A DNA stretch of 32,285 bases from Candidatus Cybelea palsarum (GCA_003166915.1 PMUK01000182.1:286-32570), one strand, 5' to 3'; shown: positions 6,781 to 14,980, counted from the stretch's first letter. Numbers and translations: made by a program. Notes: generated by a model from the sequence alone, not told the origin.

Positions 6781-8322
6781 TTACTCCCACTCGACGGTAG
6801 CGGGCGGCTTCGTCGTGATATCGTAGGCCACGCGATTGACGCCGCGCACTTCGTTGACGATCCGAGCCGACATGCGCTCCAAGAGCGCATGTGGTAGCCG
6901 CGCCCAATCGGCCGTCATCCCGTCCTCGCTGGTAATCGCTCTGATCGCGACGAGGTTCGCATACGTGCGCCCATCACCCATGACGCCGACGCTCTTGACC
7001 GGCGTCAGCACCGCAAAATACTGCCACGGGTGCGGATCGAGCTTGGCGGAATCAATCTCTGCACGAACGATCGCGTCGGCCTCGCGGACGACCGCGAGAC
7101 GCTCTTCAGTCACGTCGCCGATGATCCGCACCGCTAAGCCTGGACCGGGAAACGGCTGGCGGCCGACGATTGCAGGAGGGAGTCCGAGCGCTGCGCCGAG
7201 CTCGCGCACTTCGTCCTTAAAGAGCGCCCGCAACGGTTCGATCAGCGTGAGATTCATTTCATCGGGCAGGCCGCCGACATTGTGGTGCGATTTGATCTTT
7301 TGGCCGGCCTTGCTTTGCGGCGTCTTCGACTCGATCACATCGGGATAGAGCGTGCCCTGCACGAGATATTTGACGCCGGGAATCTTCGCAGCCTCCGAGT
7401 CGAAGACGGCGATGAACTCATGACCGATGGCCAGCCGCTTGCGTTCGGGATCCTCGATGCCGTCCAGTTTGTGAAGAAACCGCTCGCGCGCGTCGACCGC
7501 GACCACGTTGAGGTGCAGCACCTCTCGAAACGCGGCGACGACTTCTTCGGCCTCATTTTTTCTCAGCAAGCCGTGATCCACGAAGATGCAGGTGAGCTGT
7601 TCGCCGATCGCCCGTGCGACCAGCGTCGCAGCCACTGCGGAATCCACGCCACCGGAGAGCGCGCAGATCGCTTTGTCGCCGCCGACGCGTTCGCGGATGT
7701 CGCGCACCGAACTCTCGAGGAAGGAGTCCATCTTCCAATCGCGGCCCAAGCCGGCGACCTCGTGCAAGAAGTTGTCGAGAACGGTCCGTCCGTGCTCGGT
7801 GTGCACGACTTCGGGATGAAACTGCACGCCGTAGATCTTCTTCTCCGGGTTGCCTATCGCGGCGACGTGACAGCGCGCCGTAGAAGCCAACGCGCGATAC
7901 CCGTCAGGTAGCGCGACGACGGAATCGCCGTGTGACATCCACACCCGCGATTCTTCCGGGACGCCGTCGAAGAGCGGCGTCTCACGATCGGCGACCACGA
8001 GCGTGGCCGGACCGTACTCGGCCTGATCGAGCTGCACCAGCTCGGCGCCGATGTCGCGAGCCAGCAGCTGCATGCCGTAGCAGATGCCGAGAATCGGCAC
8101 GCCGGCCTCCACGATCTCGGGATCCATCTTCGGCGCACCCTCTGCCAGCGTGCTTTCGGGGCCGCCGGAGAGAATCAGCGCCGCGGGCCGGCGCAACGCT
8201 AGCGCGTTCCAGGTGACGTCGTACGGCACGATCTCGCAGTAGACGCCCAGCTCCCGCGTCCGGCGCGCAATCAACTGGCTGTATTGCGCGCCGAAATCCA
8301 GGATCAGAACGGTTTGCGGCAT
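6781..8322 (-). CDS. guaA: GMP synthase (glutamine-hydrolysing)
   Basis: Converts XMP to GMP with glutamine and ATP. The 513-residue protein has the full two-domain layout. The class I amidotransferase contains LILDFGAQYSQLIARR, the nucleophile C81 in GICYGMQL, and H169/E171 in QFHPEV. The ATP pyrophosphatase has the PP-loop SGGVDS (223-228). The C-terminal dimerisation domain ends in YDITTKPPATVEWE. The ATG at 8322 follows a good ribosome binding site (GGGAGGG, 4-5 nt away) placed in the short gap after tpx. It sits between tpx and purD on the same strand. Confidence 0.97.
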   Translation of the reverse strand: MPQTVLILDFGAQYSQLIARRTRELGVYCEIVPYDVTWNALALRRPAALILSGGPESTLAEGAPKMDPEIVEAGVPILGICYGMQLLARDIGAELVQLDQAEYGPATLVVADRETPLFDGVPEESRVWMSHGDSVVALPDGYRALASTARCHVAAIGNPEKKIYGVQFHPEVVHTEHGRTVLDNFLHEVAGLGRDWKMDSFLESSVRDIRERVGGDKAICALSGGVDSAVAATLVARAIGEQLTCIFVDHGLLRKNEAEEVVAAFREVLHLNVVAVDARERFLHKLDGIEDPERKRLAIGHEFIAVFDSEAAKIPGVKYLVQGTLYPDVIESKTPQSKAGQKIKSHHNVGGLPDEMNLTLIEPLRALFKDEVRELGAALGLPPAIVGRQPFPGPGLAVRIIGDVTEERLAVVREADAIVRAEIDSAKLDPHPWQYFAVLTPVKSVGVMGDGRTYANLVAIRAITSEDGMTADWARLPHALLERMSARIVNEVRGVNRVAYDITTKPPATVEWE

Positions 8323-8331
8323 CGCCCTCCC

Positions 8332-8874
8332 TTAGGCGCCAGCGGCGGCAGCGGCGTGAAGCGCGGCATCATAATCCGGTTCGTTGGCGATTTCCGGCAC
8401 GATCTCCACGTACGAGACCGTTCGGTCTTTACCGATCACGACGATGGCGCGCGCCAAGAGGCCTAGCTCGGCGATGAGCAGTCCGTAGTTCGTGCCGAAG
8501 TTGCGGCTACGATAATCGGAGAGCATCTCGAGCTGGACGTCGCCTTCGGCAGCGCACCACCGGGCCTGCGCGAACGGCAGATCCATGCTGACCACGGCGG
8601 CTTTCACTCCTTCGGGAAGCTCCCCCAAGCGCGCATTGAACTTCTTGGACTCGAGCGAGCAAACACCCGTGTCGAGGGAGGGCACGACGATGAGCATTGC
8701 GGCCCGCTTGCCTTCATCGAGCAGAATCTCCGGAGTAATGGTCGAGAGATCGCCGGAGGTCAGCGCAAAACTTGGGGCCGGATCGCCGCGGCGCAGCGCG
8801 GGACCCAGCAGCGTCATCGGTTGCCCTTTGAACGTTACCACTCCGGCACGCTCTTGGACGTTGTCAACTGTCAT
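8332..8874 (-). CDS. tpx: Thiol peroxidase (Tpx, atypical 2-Cys peroxiredoxin)
   Basis: Reduces peroxides with thioredoxin as donor. The 180-residue protein has the Tpx pattern: an N-terminal hairpin VTFKGQPMTLLG, the peroxidatic C72 in PSLDTGVCSLESKKFN, and the resolving C107 in PFAQARWCAAEG. The C-terminal ~12 residues are alanine-rich. The frame is open far upstream, but the match to Tpx starts at MTVDNVQERAG, so I take ATG 8874, preceded by GGAG at -8. It has its own promoter-like sequence and lies between the divergent purP copy and guaA. Co-occurrence with cytochrome bd genes nearby suggests an oxygen-stress theme, which is inference. Confidence 0.94.
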   Translation of the reverse strand: MTVDNVQERAGVVTFKGQPMTLLGPALRRGDPAPSFALTSGDLSTITPEILLDEGKRAAMLIVVPSLDTGVCSLESKKFNARLGELPEGVKAAVVSMDLPFAQARWCAAEGDVQLEMLSDYRSRNFGTNYGLLIAELGLLARAIVVIGKDRTVSYVEIVPEIANEPDYDAALHAAAAAGA

Positions 8875-8885
8875 GTACGATCTCC

Positions 8886-8915
8886 ATAAAAGCGAATTGA
8901 ATGAATTTACGTCAA
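8886..8915 (-). promoter_or_regulatory. Promoter-like sequence upstream of tpx
   Basis: On the minus strand TTGACG (8915-8910), an 18-bp spacer and TTTTAT (8891-8886) form a reasonable sigma-70-type promoter. It overlaps the last codon of the upstream purP-like gene. The tpx ATG (8874) follows 11 nt after the -10, so the leader would be very short and the GGAG motif would lie at or before the transcript start. Confidence 0.45.
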
Positions 8916-10049
8916 CACGTCTTGGAGTCGTTTGGTGTCGCGGGCCATTACGACTTCCATCGCAATCCGTTCGCCCACCGAGACGTCGCGGCCCCAGCGA
9001 TACGCCGAATATGGGGTGAATCGCGTCCCCGGCGAGCCCGGTACGCGCAGCGAAACGTCGTAGCAGACGAGCTCTTTGGGAGGCCCGGCGGCAACGATGC
9101 ATTGCAGCGCGAACGGCCCGATGACTCCGGGCGGCTGCGCCTCTCGCGCAGCCGCGACGAAACGCTCGCCCATTTCGAAGGCCGGCTCCAGCATTGACTC
9201 CACGACGGTTGTCGCGATGTGGCCCGCTTCTTCCAAGCGCATCGTTATTCCACGCACCGCCTCGAGTGCAGCCGGCGGTACGCTGCGAAAGCCCTCCAAG
9301 TTCGTCTGGCGTCGCGTATCGGTTCCGGAGAGCTCGAGCTCGCCGAGAATCGGCGAGTAGAAAAAATTGAGATTCACCGAGGGGCCTAGCACGTATTCCT
9401 CGATTCTCGCCGCGGCGAGCCCCGTGGCGCTCAAAATCCCTTCGTTCATCAGGTGATCGGCGGTCGCGCGGTACTCTTCCGGCGACGACGCGAGAAAGAA
9501 GGCGCGCTCGAACGAGACGCGCGCGTGCGGCGCCTTGACCATCACAAGACGGTCGATTTCGTCGGGTGACTGGAACCGGCGTGGATGACGAATCGCGGCG
9601 GCTCGCATCAGAGCATATTGATCGGTGCTGCCGGGCTCACGTTCTTCGGCACGCAAGAGATGCCGGTTCCCGAAAAACGGGACGAGCATGCGCCGTTCGA
9701 TCTCGTCGTACTCGAACCGCTGATGGAGGTAGACTTCGAACGAACGGTTCGCGACGAAGATCACGTTCTGCTCGAAAAGCCGCCGCTGCACGTCCTCGTT
9801 CAATATCTCGGGAAAGTTTTGCAGCTCGAGCACGCCGTCCACACAGCCGCGGCCCACCGGACTTTCGTCGCGGAAAAAGTAGCGTGCATAGGTTTTTTCG
9901 CGCCCCTTTGCCGTGACGATGAGATTGCGCAGTCCTTGCGCGCGCGCACCGGAGGCGACCTCCAGAGCCGAATGGCTCCCGATGGAGCAAAGTGTCAGAC
10001 GCAAAAGATCGTACGCGTCCAGTGCCCGGGCGACGTACTCCTCGCTCAT
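8907..10049 (-). CDS. Divergent PurP-family protein (FAICAR synthetase homologue)
   Basis: A 380-residue homologue of archaeal PurP, which makes FAICAR from AICAR, formate and ATP. Shared blocks are CSIGSHSALEVA (21-32), VPFFGNRHLLR (123-133), ARIEEYVLG, FFYSPILGELELSGTD, PPGVIGPFALQ and a TPYSAYRWG end block. Several motifs kept in the other copy (13488-14510) are altered: HGS is NRS (101-103), the Gly-rich ATP loop GAxGGxGY is HARVSFERAF (175-184), and the acidic MEISAR is YDVSLR. It may bind nucleotide differently, act as a partner subunit, or have a new function. I chose ATG 10049 (7 nt after the cydB stop) because PurP similarity begins there. A GTG at 10079 would overlap cydB. Confidence 0.85.
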   Translation of the reverse strand: MSEEYVARALDAYDLLRLTLCSIGSHSALEVASGARAQGLRNLIVTAKGREKTYARYFFRDESPVGRGCVDGVLELQNFPEILNEDVQRRLFEQNVIFVANRSFEVYLHQRFEYDEIERRMLVPFFGNRHLLRAEEREPGSTDQYALMRAAAIRHPRRFQSPDEIDRLVMVKAPHARVSFERAFFLASSPEEYRATADHLMNEGILSATGLAAARIEEYVLGPSVNLNFFYSPILGELELSGTDTRRQTNLEGFRSVPPAALEAVRGITMRLEEAGHIATTVVESMLEPAFEMGERFVAAAREAQPPGVIGPFALQCIVAAGPPKELVCYDVSLRVPGSPGTRFTPYSAYRWGRDVSVGERIAMEVVMARDTKRLQDVLT

Positions 10050-10056
10050 CGGCGGC

Positions 10057-11040
10057 TCATTCGGCGCGAAGCTTCCCACCCATGCGCCGCCAGACGATCG
10101 GCGTGTAGATGCCGACGATGACGATGCCGCCGAGCGTTACGGTCAGCGCGCACGTCAGGGCAACCGGCGATGGCGCCGTCGAAAAAATCGAGATGCCGCC
10201 GCGACCGGCCGGAAACGCGGGAAGCAAATACGGGAAGAGCGTGCCGGCCGCCGCGGTCACGAGCGTCGCGACGAAGGCCAGCGACATCGCGAAAGCGCCC
10301 TTCGCACGCTGCGATCGCGCAGCCCACCACACGCCCGCAAGCGCCGCAAGCGAAAGCAGCGGCATCGCAAGGAGCCAACGCGCGAGGCCGCCGTGCACTG
10401 CAAACGTCGCGGCCGTAACCGCGAGGTACAGCGCCAAAACGACCCACCACAGCGGGCGCAGCATTCGGGCGGCTCGCAAGCCAAGGTCGCCGTCGAGGCG
10501 CATCGCGGCGAAGGCGGCGCCGTGCTGGGCGAGTGTCGCCAGCGCGAAGACGCCGACGAGCACGGCGTACGGATTGAGGAGGAACGCGAACGTCCCCGCA
10601 AAGTAGCCGGCCGCGTCGAGCGGCACGCCGCGCAACAGATTCCCCAATGCGATCCCGAAAACGAAGATCAGGAGCGCGCTCGAGGCCGCGAACGCGGCAT
10701 CCCAAAACTGGTGCCACACCTCCGACGGAAAATGCTCCCGCAATTCTAGAGCGATGCCGCGCAACATCAGCAGCCACAGCACGATGATGAACGGCAGATA
10801 GAATCCCGAGAACGCTGCGGCGTAGGCTGCAGGAAAGAGCGCGAAGAGCGCCGCCGCGGCGGCGATGAGCCAGACCTCGTTGCCGTTCCAAAACGGGCCG
10901 ATGCTGGCCATGGCCGCGCTACGGTCGCGCTCTCCGCGTGCGATCAGCGCACCGACGGTTGCCACACCGAGGTCGTAGCCGTCGAGCATCACGTACATCG
11001 CGAACATGAACGCGATCGTGAGAAAGGCCGCGAGGCTCAC
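10057..11040 (-). CDS. cydB: Cytochrome bd ubiquinol oxidase subunit II
   Basis: Inner-membrane partner of CydA in the high-affinity bd-type terminal oxidase. The 327-residue protein has about eight or nine hydrophobic segments. Conserved family blocks are YVMLDGYDLGVATVGAL near the N-terminus and GPFWNGNEVWLIAAAAALFA, then FYLPFIIVLWLLMLRGIALE. The start is GTG at 11040, overlapping the cydA stop as GTGA. Frame upstream of this GTG lies inside cydA and does not belong. No cydX-like short ORF or cydCD genes are seen here. Confidence 0.95.
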   Translation of the reverse strand: MSLAAFLTIAFMFAMYVMLDGYDLGVATVGALIARGERDRSAAMASIGPFWNGNEVWLIAAAAALFALFPAAYAAAFSGFYLPFIIVLWLLMLRGIALELREHFPSEVWHQFWDAAFAASSALLIFVFGIALGNLLRGVPLDAAGYFAGTFAFLLNPYAVLVGVFALATLAQHGAAFAAMRLDGDLGLRAARMLRPLWWVVLALYLAVTAATFAVHGGLARWLLAMPLLSLAALAGVWWAARSQRAKGAFAMSLAFVATLVTAAAGTLFPYLLPAFPAGRGGISIFSTAPSPVALTCALTVTLGGIVIVGIYTPIVWRRMGGKLRAE

Positions 11041-12353
11041 GCGGGCCTCTCCCGCGATGGACCCAGCCCGATCTCCCGCAGCGTGAGATACAAGTAGAGA
11101 AAGCCGAGCAAGAAATACATGCCTGCAAAGCCGATCAGCGTAAAGATCGTCTCCCCGTTCGAAACGGTCGGCGAGCCTCCCGCCGCCGTCTTCATTAAAC
11201 CGTAAACGATCCACGGCTGACGCCCGACCTCGGTAGCCACCCAACCGGCTTCGTTGGCGATGAACGGAAACGGCATGAGCAGCATCAGAATCCAAAGCAT
11301 CCAGCGAGCGCTCCAAAGCCTTCCAAATGCTAACAATATAACCGCGATCGTTGCGGCCGCGGCGAAGATCGTACCGAGACCGACCATGATGTGATACGCA
11401 TAGTAGGTCAGTTCGACGGGCGGCCACAGTTCGCGCGCATACGCGTCGAGACCATTGACGTTGGCTTTGTAGTTTCCGTAGCTGAGAAAACTCAAGAAAT
11501 CGGGGACGAATATCGGATCTATCAAGCGCTTGCGCGCGACGTCGGGCATTCCGATGATCGCAAGCGGCGCCTCGCGCTCGGTCGTAAAGAGGCCCTCTTC
11601 GGCGGCCAGCTTGACCGGTTGATACTGCGTCACCTCTCGCCCGTTCCGATCGCCGGTCGGAAAGACCGCGATCAACGCAAAGGCGAAGGCAACGATCGTC
11701 CCAGCGCGAACGAGCCGCCGCCCGATCGCCTCATCCCGGCGTGAAAGCAAGTAATAAGCGCCGACGCCGGCCACGATGAAGCCTCCGGCAAGGAGCGCGC
11801 CGGAGAGCGCGTGCGCAAACTGCCAGTACGAAAACGGCGAAAAGAGCACGCGCCAAATGTTCTCCAAAAGAATCGTGCCGTCGGCTGCGATGCGATAGCC
11901 GACCGGGTGCTGCATCCACGCGTTGGTGGCAACGATGAAGAATCCCGAGAGCCAAGCGCCCGCGCAGACCATCACGCCGGCCCAGGCGACGAACGTTGAA
12001 GGCAAGCCGCGCCGGCGATAGAGCAGAGCGCCGAGAAAAACTGACTCGAGAAAGAAGGCAAACATGCCTTCCATCGCTAGTGGTTGACCGACAACCGCGC
12101 CGGTGTTGCGCGAAAAGGCCGCCCAGTTCGTTCCGAACTGAAACTCCATTGGAATGCCGGTGACGACGCCGGCGGCAAAGTTGATCGCAAAGATTTTAGT
12201 CCAGAAGGCGGCAATCCGCGCCGACTCTTCATCGCGTCTGCGCGCCGCCTTCCACGTGTACGCAGCTACGAATGGCGCCAGCCCCATCGTTCCGATCGGA
12301 AAGAGGTAATGGAACATGATCGTGAAGGCGAACTGCAGCCGATCGACGAGCAC
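11037..12353 (-). CDS. cydA: Cytochrome bd ubiquinol oxidase subunit I
   Basis: Haem-bearing, quinol-oxidising subunit of cytochrome bd, which reduces O2 to water without pumping protons. The 438 residues are typical of the short Q-loop type. Seen are RLQFAFTIMFHYLF with the haem-ligand-type H15, MEFQFGTNWA, PLAMEGMFAFFLES with E103, FAHALSGALLAGG with H181, and the signature NEAGWVATEVGRQPW. The start is GTG at 12353; an ATG just upstream is followed at once by a stop. It follows the secreted-protein gene by 35 nt and overlaps cydB by 4 nt. Confidence 0.96.
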   Translation of the reverse strand: MLVDRLQFAFTIMFHYLFPIGTMGLAPFVAAYTWKAARRRDEESARIAAFWTKIFAINFAAGVVTGIPMEFQFGTNWAAFSRNTGAVVGQPLAMEGMFAFFLESVFLGALLYRRRGLPSTFVAWAGVMVCAGAWLSGFFIVATNAWMQHPVGYRIAADGTILLENIWRVLFSPFSYWQFAHALSGALLAGGFIVAGVGAYYLLSRRDEAIGRRLVRAGTIVAFAFALIAVFPTGDRNGREVTQYQPVKLAAEEGLFTTEREAPLAIIGMPDVARKRLIDPIFVPDFLSFLSYGNYKANVNGLDAYARELWPPVELTYYAYHIMVGLGTIFAAAATIAVILLAFGRLWSARWMLWILMLLMPFPFIANEAGWVATEVGRQPWIVYGLMKTAAGGSPTVSNGETIFTLIGFAGMYFLLGFLYLYLTLREIGLGPSRERPA

Positions 12354-12388
12354 GGAATCTACGCCATTGCCTCGCGACTACCGCGCGA

Positions 12389-13507
12389 TCACGAACTGCG
12401 CAGCAGCTCTCGAGCCTGAGGGCTATCCTGGTATTCTACCGTCAAGATCGCCTTCAGTTGGCCGGCCGCGCGGCGAGACTGATCGTCCGTCATTCGCTGC
12501 AGCGTCGTGTAACATGAGTAGAGTAGCATCGGCAGGTCGCGATCGTGAGGATAGACCTCCTGCATGGCCACGATCGCCTTCGCGACGCCAAACGCCTCGT
12601 CGCTCTCACGATTCCCGTAATCGTAGTTCAACATGTAGTTGATCCGCTTGAGGCGGTTCTCGATCTCGAGAATCGACATACCCAGCGGTCCGAAGTACTC
12701 ATCGGCCGGCGCGAGTGTCGTAAGGTAGATGTCGTGCGGAATCGCGGTCACGGTCGCGATGACACGAATCGGGTCGACCGCCTTCAAACGCGCGAGGAAA
12801 GTCTGCGCGTTCGCGAGGTCGCCGGCGGTGTAGCCGTCGTTACCCGGCGATGCCCGTTGTGCCGAGGCAACGAGCTCGTTTCCCCAGTTCGTCGGGAGAT
12901 GCGCGACAGGAAAGCTCGGAGCGGCGGCCCGCTCGAAGGCCAGGCTTCGCCACGCCGGATCGTGCGTCAGCAGCCAGCCGCGCCAATCCGCTTCCACCCG
13001 GATCAGCAGCGCGTCGATATCGCCGGGATACGCCTTGATGCTTGCCGTCGCATCTTCGTCGGCGAATCGCGCGAGCGCTTCGGGATCGTCTTCGGAGTTC
13101 ACGCGGGTCAGCAGCGCCTGCGCCTGCGAGACCGTCGTAAAATCTTCCGAGTGCTTCATGGCCCAATCGGCCGCCTCTCGCACCCACCAAACCGCGCCGT
13201 CGTGGTTGGTTAGCGGATTGTAGTGCAGGCCGCTTCCGATCTGTACGGTCAAGGTTGCGAGCACGCCGTAGTTGGGATCGCTCGGATACTGCAGCGAGTA
13301 TGCGCGGCCGGCGTTGAAAATCGTCGCAAGGTAAATCTCCTGGGCGCGAAAGTTCCAGCCCGCGGCGGCATCCTTCGCGTAGGCGTCCTTCATCTGCGCG
13401 TAGAGGACCGCCGGATCTGCTTCAAGCGTTGCACCGGCCTTTGCGGGTAACGCGACGAGTCCGCACAGGACGGCGGCACCCACAACCCTAGACCACGCTT
13501 GAATCAT
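12389..13507 (-). CDS. Secreted protein of unknown function
   Basis: A 372-residue protein starting with a clear Sec signal peptide (MIQAWSRVVGAAVLCGLVAL, then a likely cleavage after AKA). The mature part is rich in Ala, Asp, Tyr and Trp and helical in character, with spaced segments such as AVWWVREAADWAMKHSED and PGDIDALLIRVEADWRGWLL that resemble TPR-like helices, without a clean repeat. I do not recognise a family. ATG 13507 is preferred over a TTG at 13522 because the signal peptide begins there. It overlaps the end of purP by 20 nt and precedes cydA, so it is embedded in the same transcription block. Confidence 0.75.
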   Translation of the reverse strand: MIQAWSRVVGAAVLCGLVALPAKAGATLEADPAVLYAQMKDAYAKDAAAGWNFRAQEIYLATIFNAGRAYSLQYPSDPNYGVLATLTVQIGSGLHYNPLTNHDGAVWWVREAADWAMKHSEDFTTVSQAQALLTRVNSEDDPEALARFADEDATASIKAYPGDIDALLIRVEADWRGWLLTHDPAWRSLAFERAAAPSFPVAHLPTNWGNELVASAQRASPGNDGYTAGDLANAQTFLARLKAVDPIRVIATVTAIPHDIYLTTLAPADEYFGPLGMSILEIENRLKRINYMLNYDYGNRESDEAFGVAKAIVAMQEVYPHDRDLPMLLYSCYTTLQRMTDDQSRRAAGQLKAILTVEYQDSPQARELLRSS

Positions 13508-14510
13508 CAAGCACCAAACCAAGATTGTTGGTCAGCAATGCGTTCTTGATCTCGCGGGCAATCCGGCGGCCCGTGGACATGGGTTCGGAGTAGTTCAGGT
13601 ACGAATAAGGAGAGCCGTCAATAAACAGATTCGTTCCAGCGACGATCCGTGCCGAGATCTCCATGACGTAGAAATGGATGTCCGGCGTGATGATGGTCTC
13701 GATGCAGAACGCGCCGAAGAGGCCCTTGGGGCCGCAGATTTCTTTGCTGACCCGCACCACGTCGTCGCCCATGCGCAGCGCTTCGGCAAGCATAGACTCA
13801 CGAAGCGAGACAGGCTGATTGCCGACCACGACGTATGAGGGACTAACGTCCATGCCTTCCTGCGCCGCCGCGGGAATGCGGCCCAGCGAATCCACGTTGG
13901 TCTCGTAACGGCGGTCCATCGACATAATTTCGAGCTTGTTCTGCAGCGGTGAATAGAAGTAATGAATGTAGAGCGGTACACCGATGATGTATTCCTGAAT
14001 GATGTAGGCTTCCTTGAGATGCGTGGCGCGCGCTTCGAAATCTTGGGCGTCTCTAATGAACATGTAGCCTTTTCCGCCCGCCGCCCCGTAAAGCTTGACG
14101 ATAACCGGCCGGTCGATTTCCGCGCCGGATCGAAACTGCCGCGGCAGCTTGAGGCCGGCCCGCGAGAGCCACTGCCGCTGCAGCTCGCGGCTGGCCTCCC
14201 AATCGAGCACCGCCTTGTTCCCGAAATAAGGAACCGTCATTTTCTTATGCTGCTCGAGCGAAAGATAGGCCACAAAGGACCCGTGCGGTACGATGATCGC
14301 TTTGCGACGCTCGAGCTCGTCCATCAGCGTCATGAACTCGGAGTAGCGCTCCAGCACGATGACTTCGTCGACGAACGCGAAAGATCGGTAGAGCCGCTCG
14401 GTATCGCGATTCGAGATCGCGAGCGTTTTGAACCCTTCATCGTGGGCACCCTTGAGAATCTGCAGAGCCGAATGGGAGCCCAGCGTCGCGATGGTGTACG
14501 GCCGGTTCAT
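13488..14510 (-). CDS. purP: FAICAR synthetase, archaeal-type PurP
   Basis: ATP-grasp enzyme that formylates AICAR using formate and ATP, replacing the folate-dependent transformylase half of PurH. The 340-residue protein carries the full PurP motif set: TIATLGSHSALQILKGA (6-22), VPHGSFVAYLSL (74-85), VPYFGNKAVLDWE (93-105), the ATP loop VIVKLYGAAGGKGYMF (136-151), IQEYIIGVPLYIHYFYSPL, MDRRYETNVDS, PSYVVVGN, and the C-terminal MEISARIVAGTN with GSPYSYLNYSEPMSTGRRIA. The motifs closely follow Methanocaldococcus PurP as I remember it. It lies 59 nt after the PurS-like gene, within the pur block, which supports a purine role. Characterised PurP enzymes are archaeal, so its presence in a bacterium is notable. 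Confidence 0.93.
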   Translation of the reverse strand: MNRPYTIATLGSHSALQILKGAHDEGFKTLAISNRDTERLYRSFAFVDEVIVLERYSEFMTLMDELERRKAIIVPHGSFVAYLSLEQHKKMTVPYFGNKAVLDWEASRELQRQWLSRAGLKLPRQFRSGAEIDRPVIVKLYGAAGGKGYMFIRDAQDFEARATHLKEAYIIQEYIIGVPLYIHYFYSPLQNKLEIMSMDRRYETNVDSLGRIPAAAQEGMDVSPSYVVVGNQPVSLRESMLAEALRMGDDVVRVSKEICGPKGLFGAFCIETIITPDIHFYVMEISARIVAGTNLFIDGSPYSYLNYSEPMSTGRRIAREIKNALLTNNLGLVLDDSSVV

Positions 14511-14569
14511 AAGCGCACTTTTAGACTACTCGCTCGCACGTGGAATGTCCCGTTCGAGCGTACCATGCA

Positions 14570-14980
14570 TTAATAAACGGCTCGTTCGATGGCCGGATTG
14601 CACAAGAGGCGTTCGACTGCGGCGCCGAGCGACTCGCGATCGAGGGTTGCTTCGTTCGGGCCGAAGAGGCGCCAGGCAGTGGCCCTTCGTCCTTCCCCTG
14701 AGCTTGTCGAAGGGTCAGGATGACGAGGCTCGAGCGGCTCGATCCAAACTTCACCGGAGCGCGGAACCGCTTCATCGAGCAAAGTTACACAATGTTTGTT
14801 CGGATTGAAGATCGTTTCGTCGGCCGTGATGCGCTCGATCAGCGCGCTCCCCTCCTCCTCGAAGAACCAAATCTCGCTGCGCTCGACTCGTTCCACACCA
14901 ATGCCGAGCCTGCGCAGCGCAACGGCTGCCGTAAACGCAGTATTGTCGGGTATTTTGAGGCTGATGGCGACGGCTCTCAT
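14570..14980 (-). CDS. PurS-like protein, FGAM synthase small subunit (divergent, repeat-containing)
   Basis: The protein has 136 residues against the usual 80-90 for PurS. The N-terminus (AISLKIPDNTAFTAAVALRR, then LGIGVERVERSEIWFF) fits the first PurS beta-alpha-beta unit. The end (LGAAVERLLCNPAIERAVY) matches the PurS ending LLANPVIE. In between, residues around DPSTSSGEGRR are encoded by the CTGAGCTTGTCGAAG repeat at 14698-14712, inserted in frame. It follows purQ by 14 nt, exactly where a PurS for the small-type PurL would be expected. Identity rests mainly on position and these two end motifs; similarity alone is weak. Confidence 0.6.
   Translation of the reverse strand: MRAVAISLKIPDNTAFTAAVALRRLGIGVERVERSEIWFFEEEGSALIERITADETIFNPNKHCVTLLDEAVPRSGEVWIEPLEPRHPDPSTSSGEGRRATAWRLFGPNEATLDRESLGAAVERLLCNPAIERAVY
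14691..14715. repeat. Dispersed CTGAGCTTGTCGAAG repeat inside the PurS-like gene
   Basis: CTGAGCTTGTCGAAG (14698-14712) is identical over 15 bp to the core of both units at 3377-3424. It is flanked by CCTTC and GAAGG inverted arms. It keeps the reading frame of the PurS-like gene and encodes a PSTSSGE-type peptide. Confidence 0.7.

Noticed and set aside
10046-10891. Open frame opposite in phase within cydB
   Set aside because: The product is Arg-rich with no motif, while cydB in the other frame has clear family signatures.
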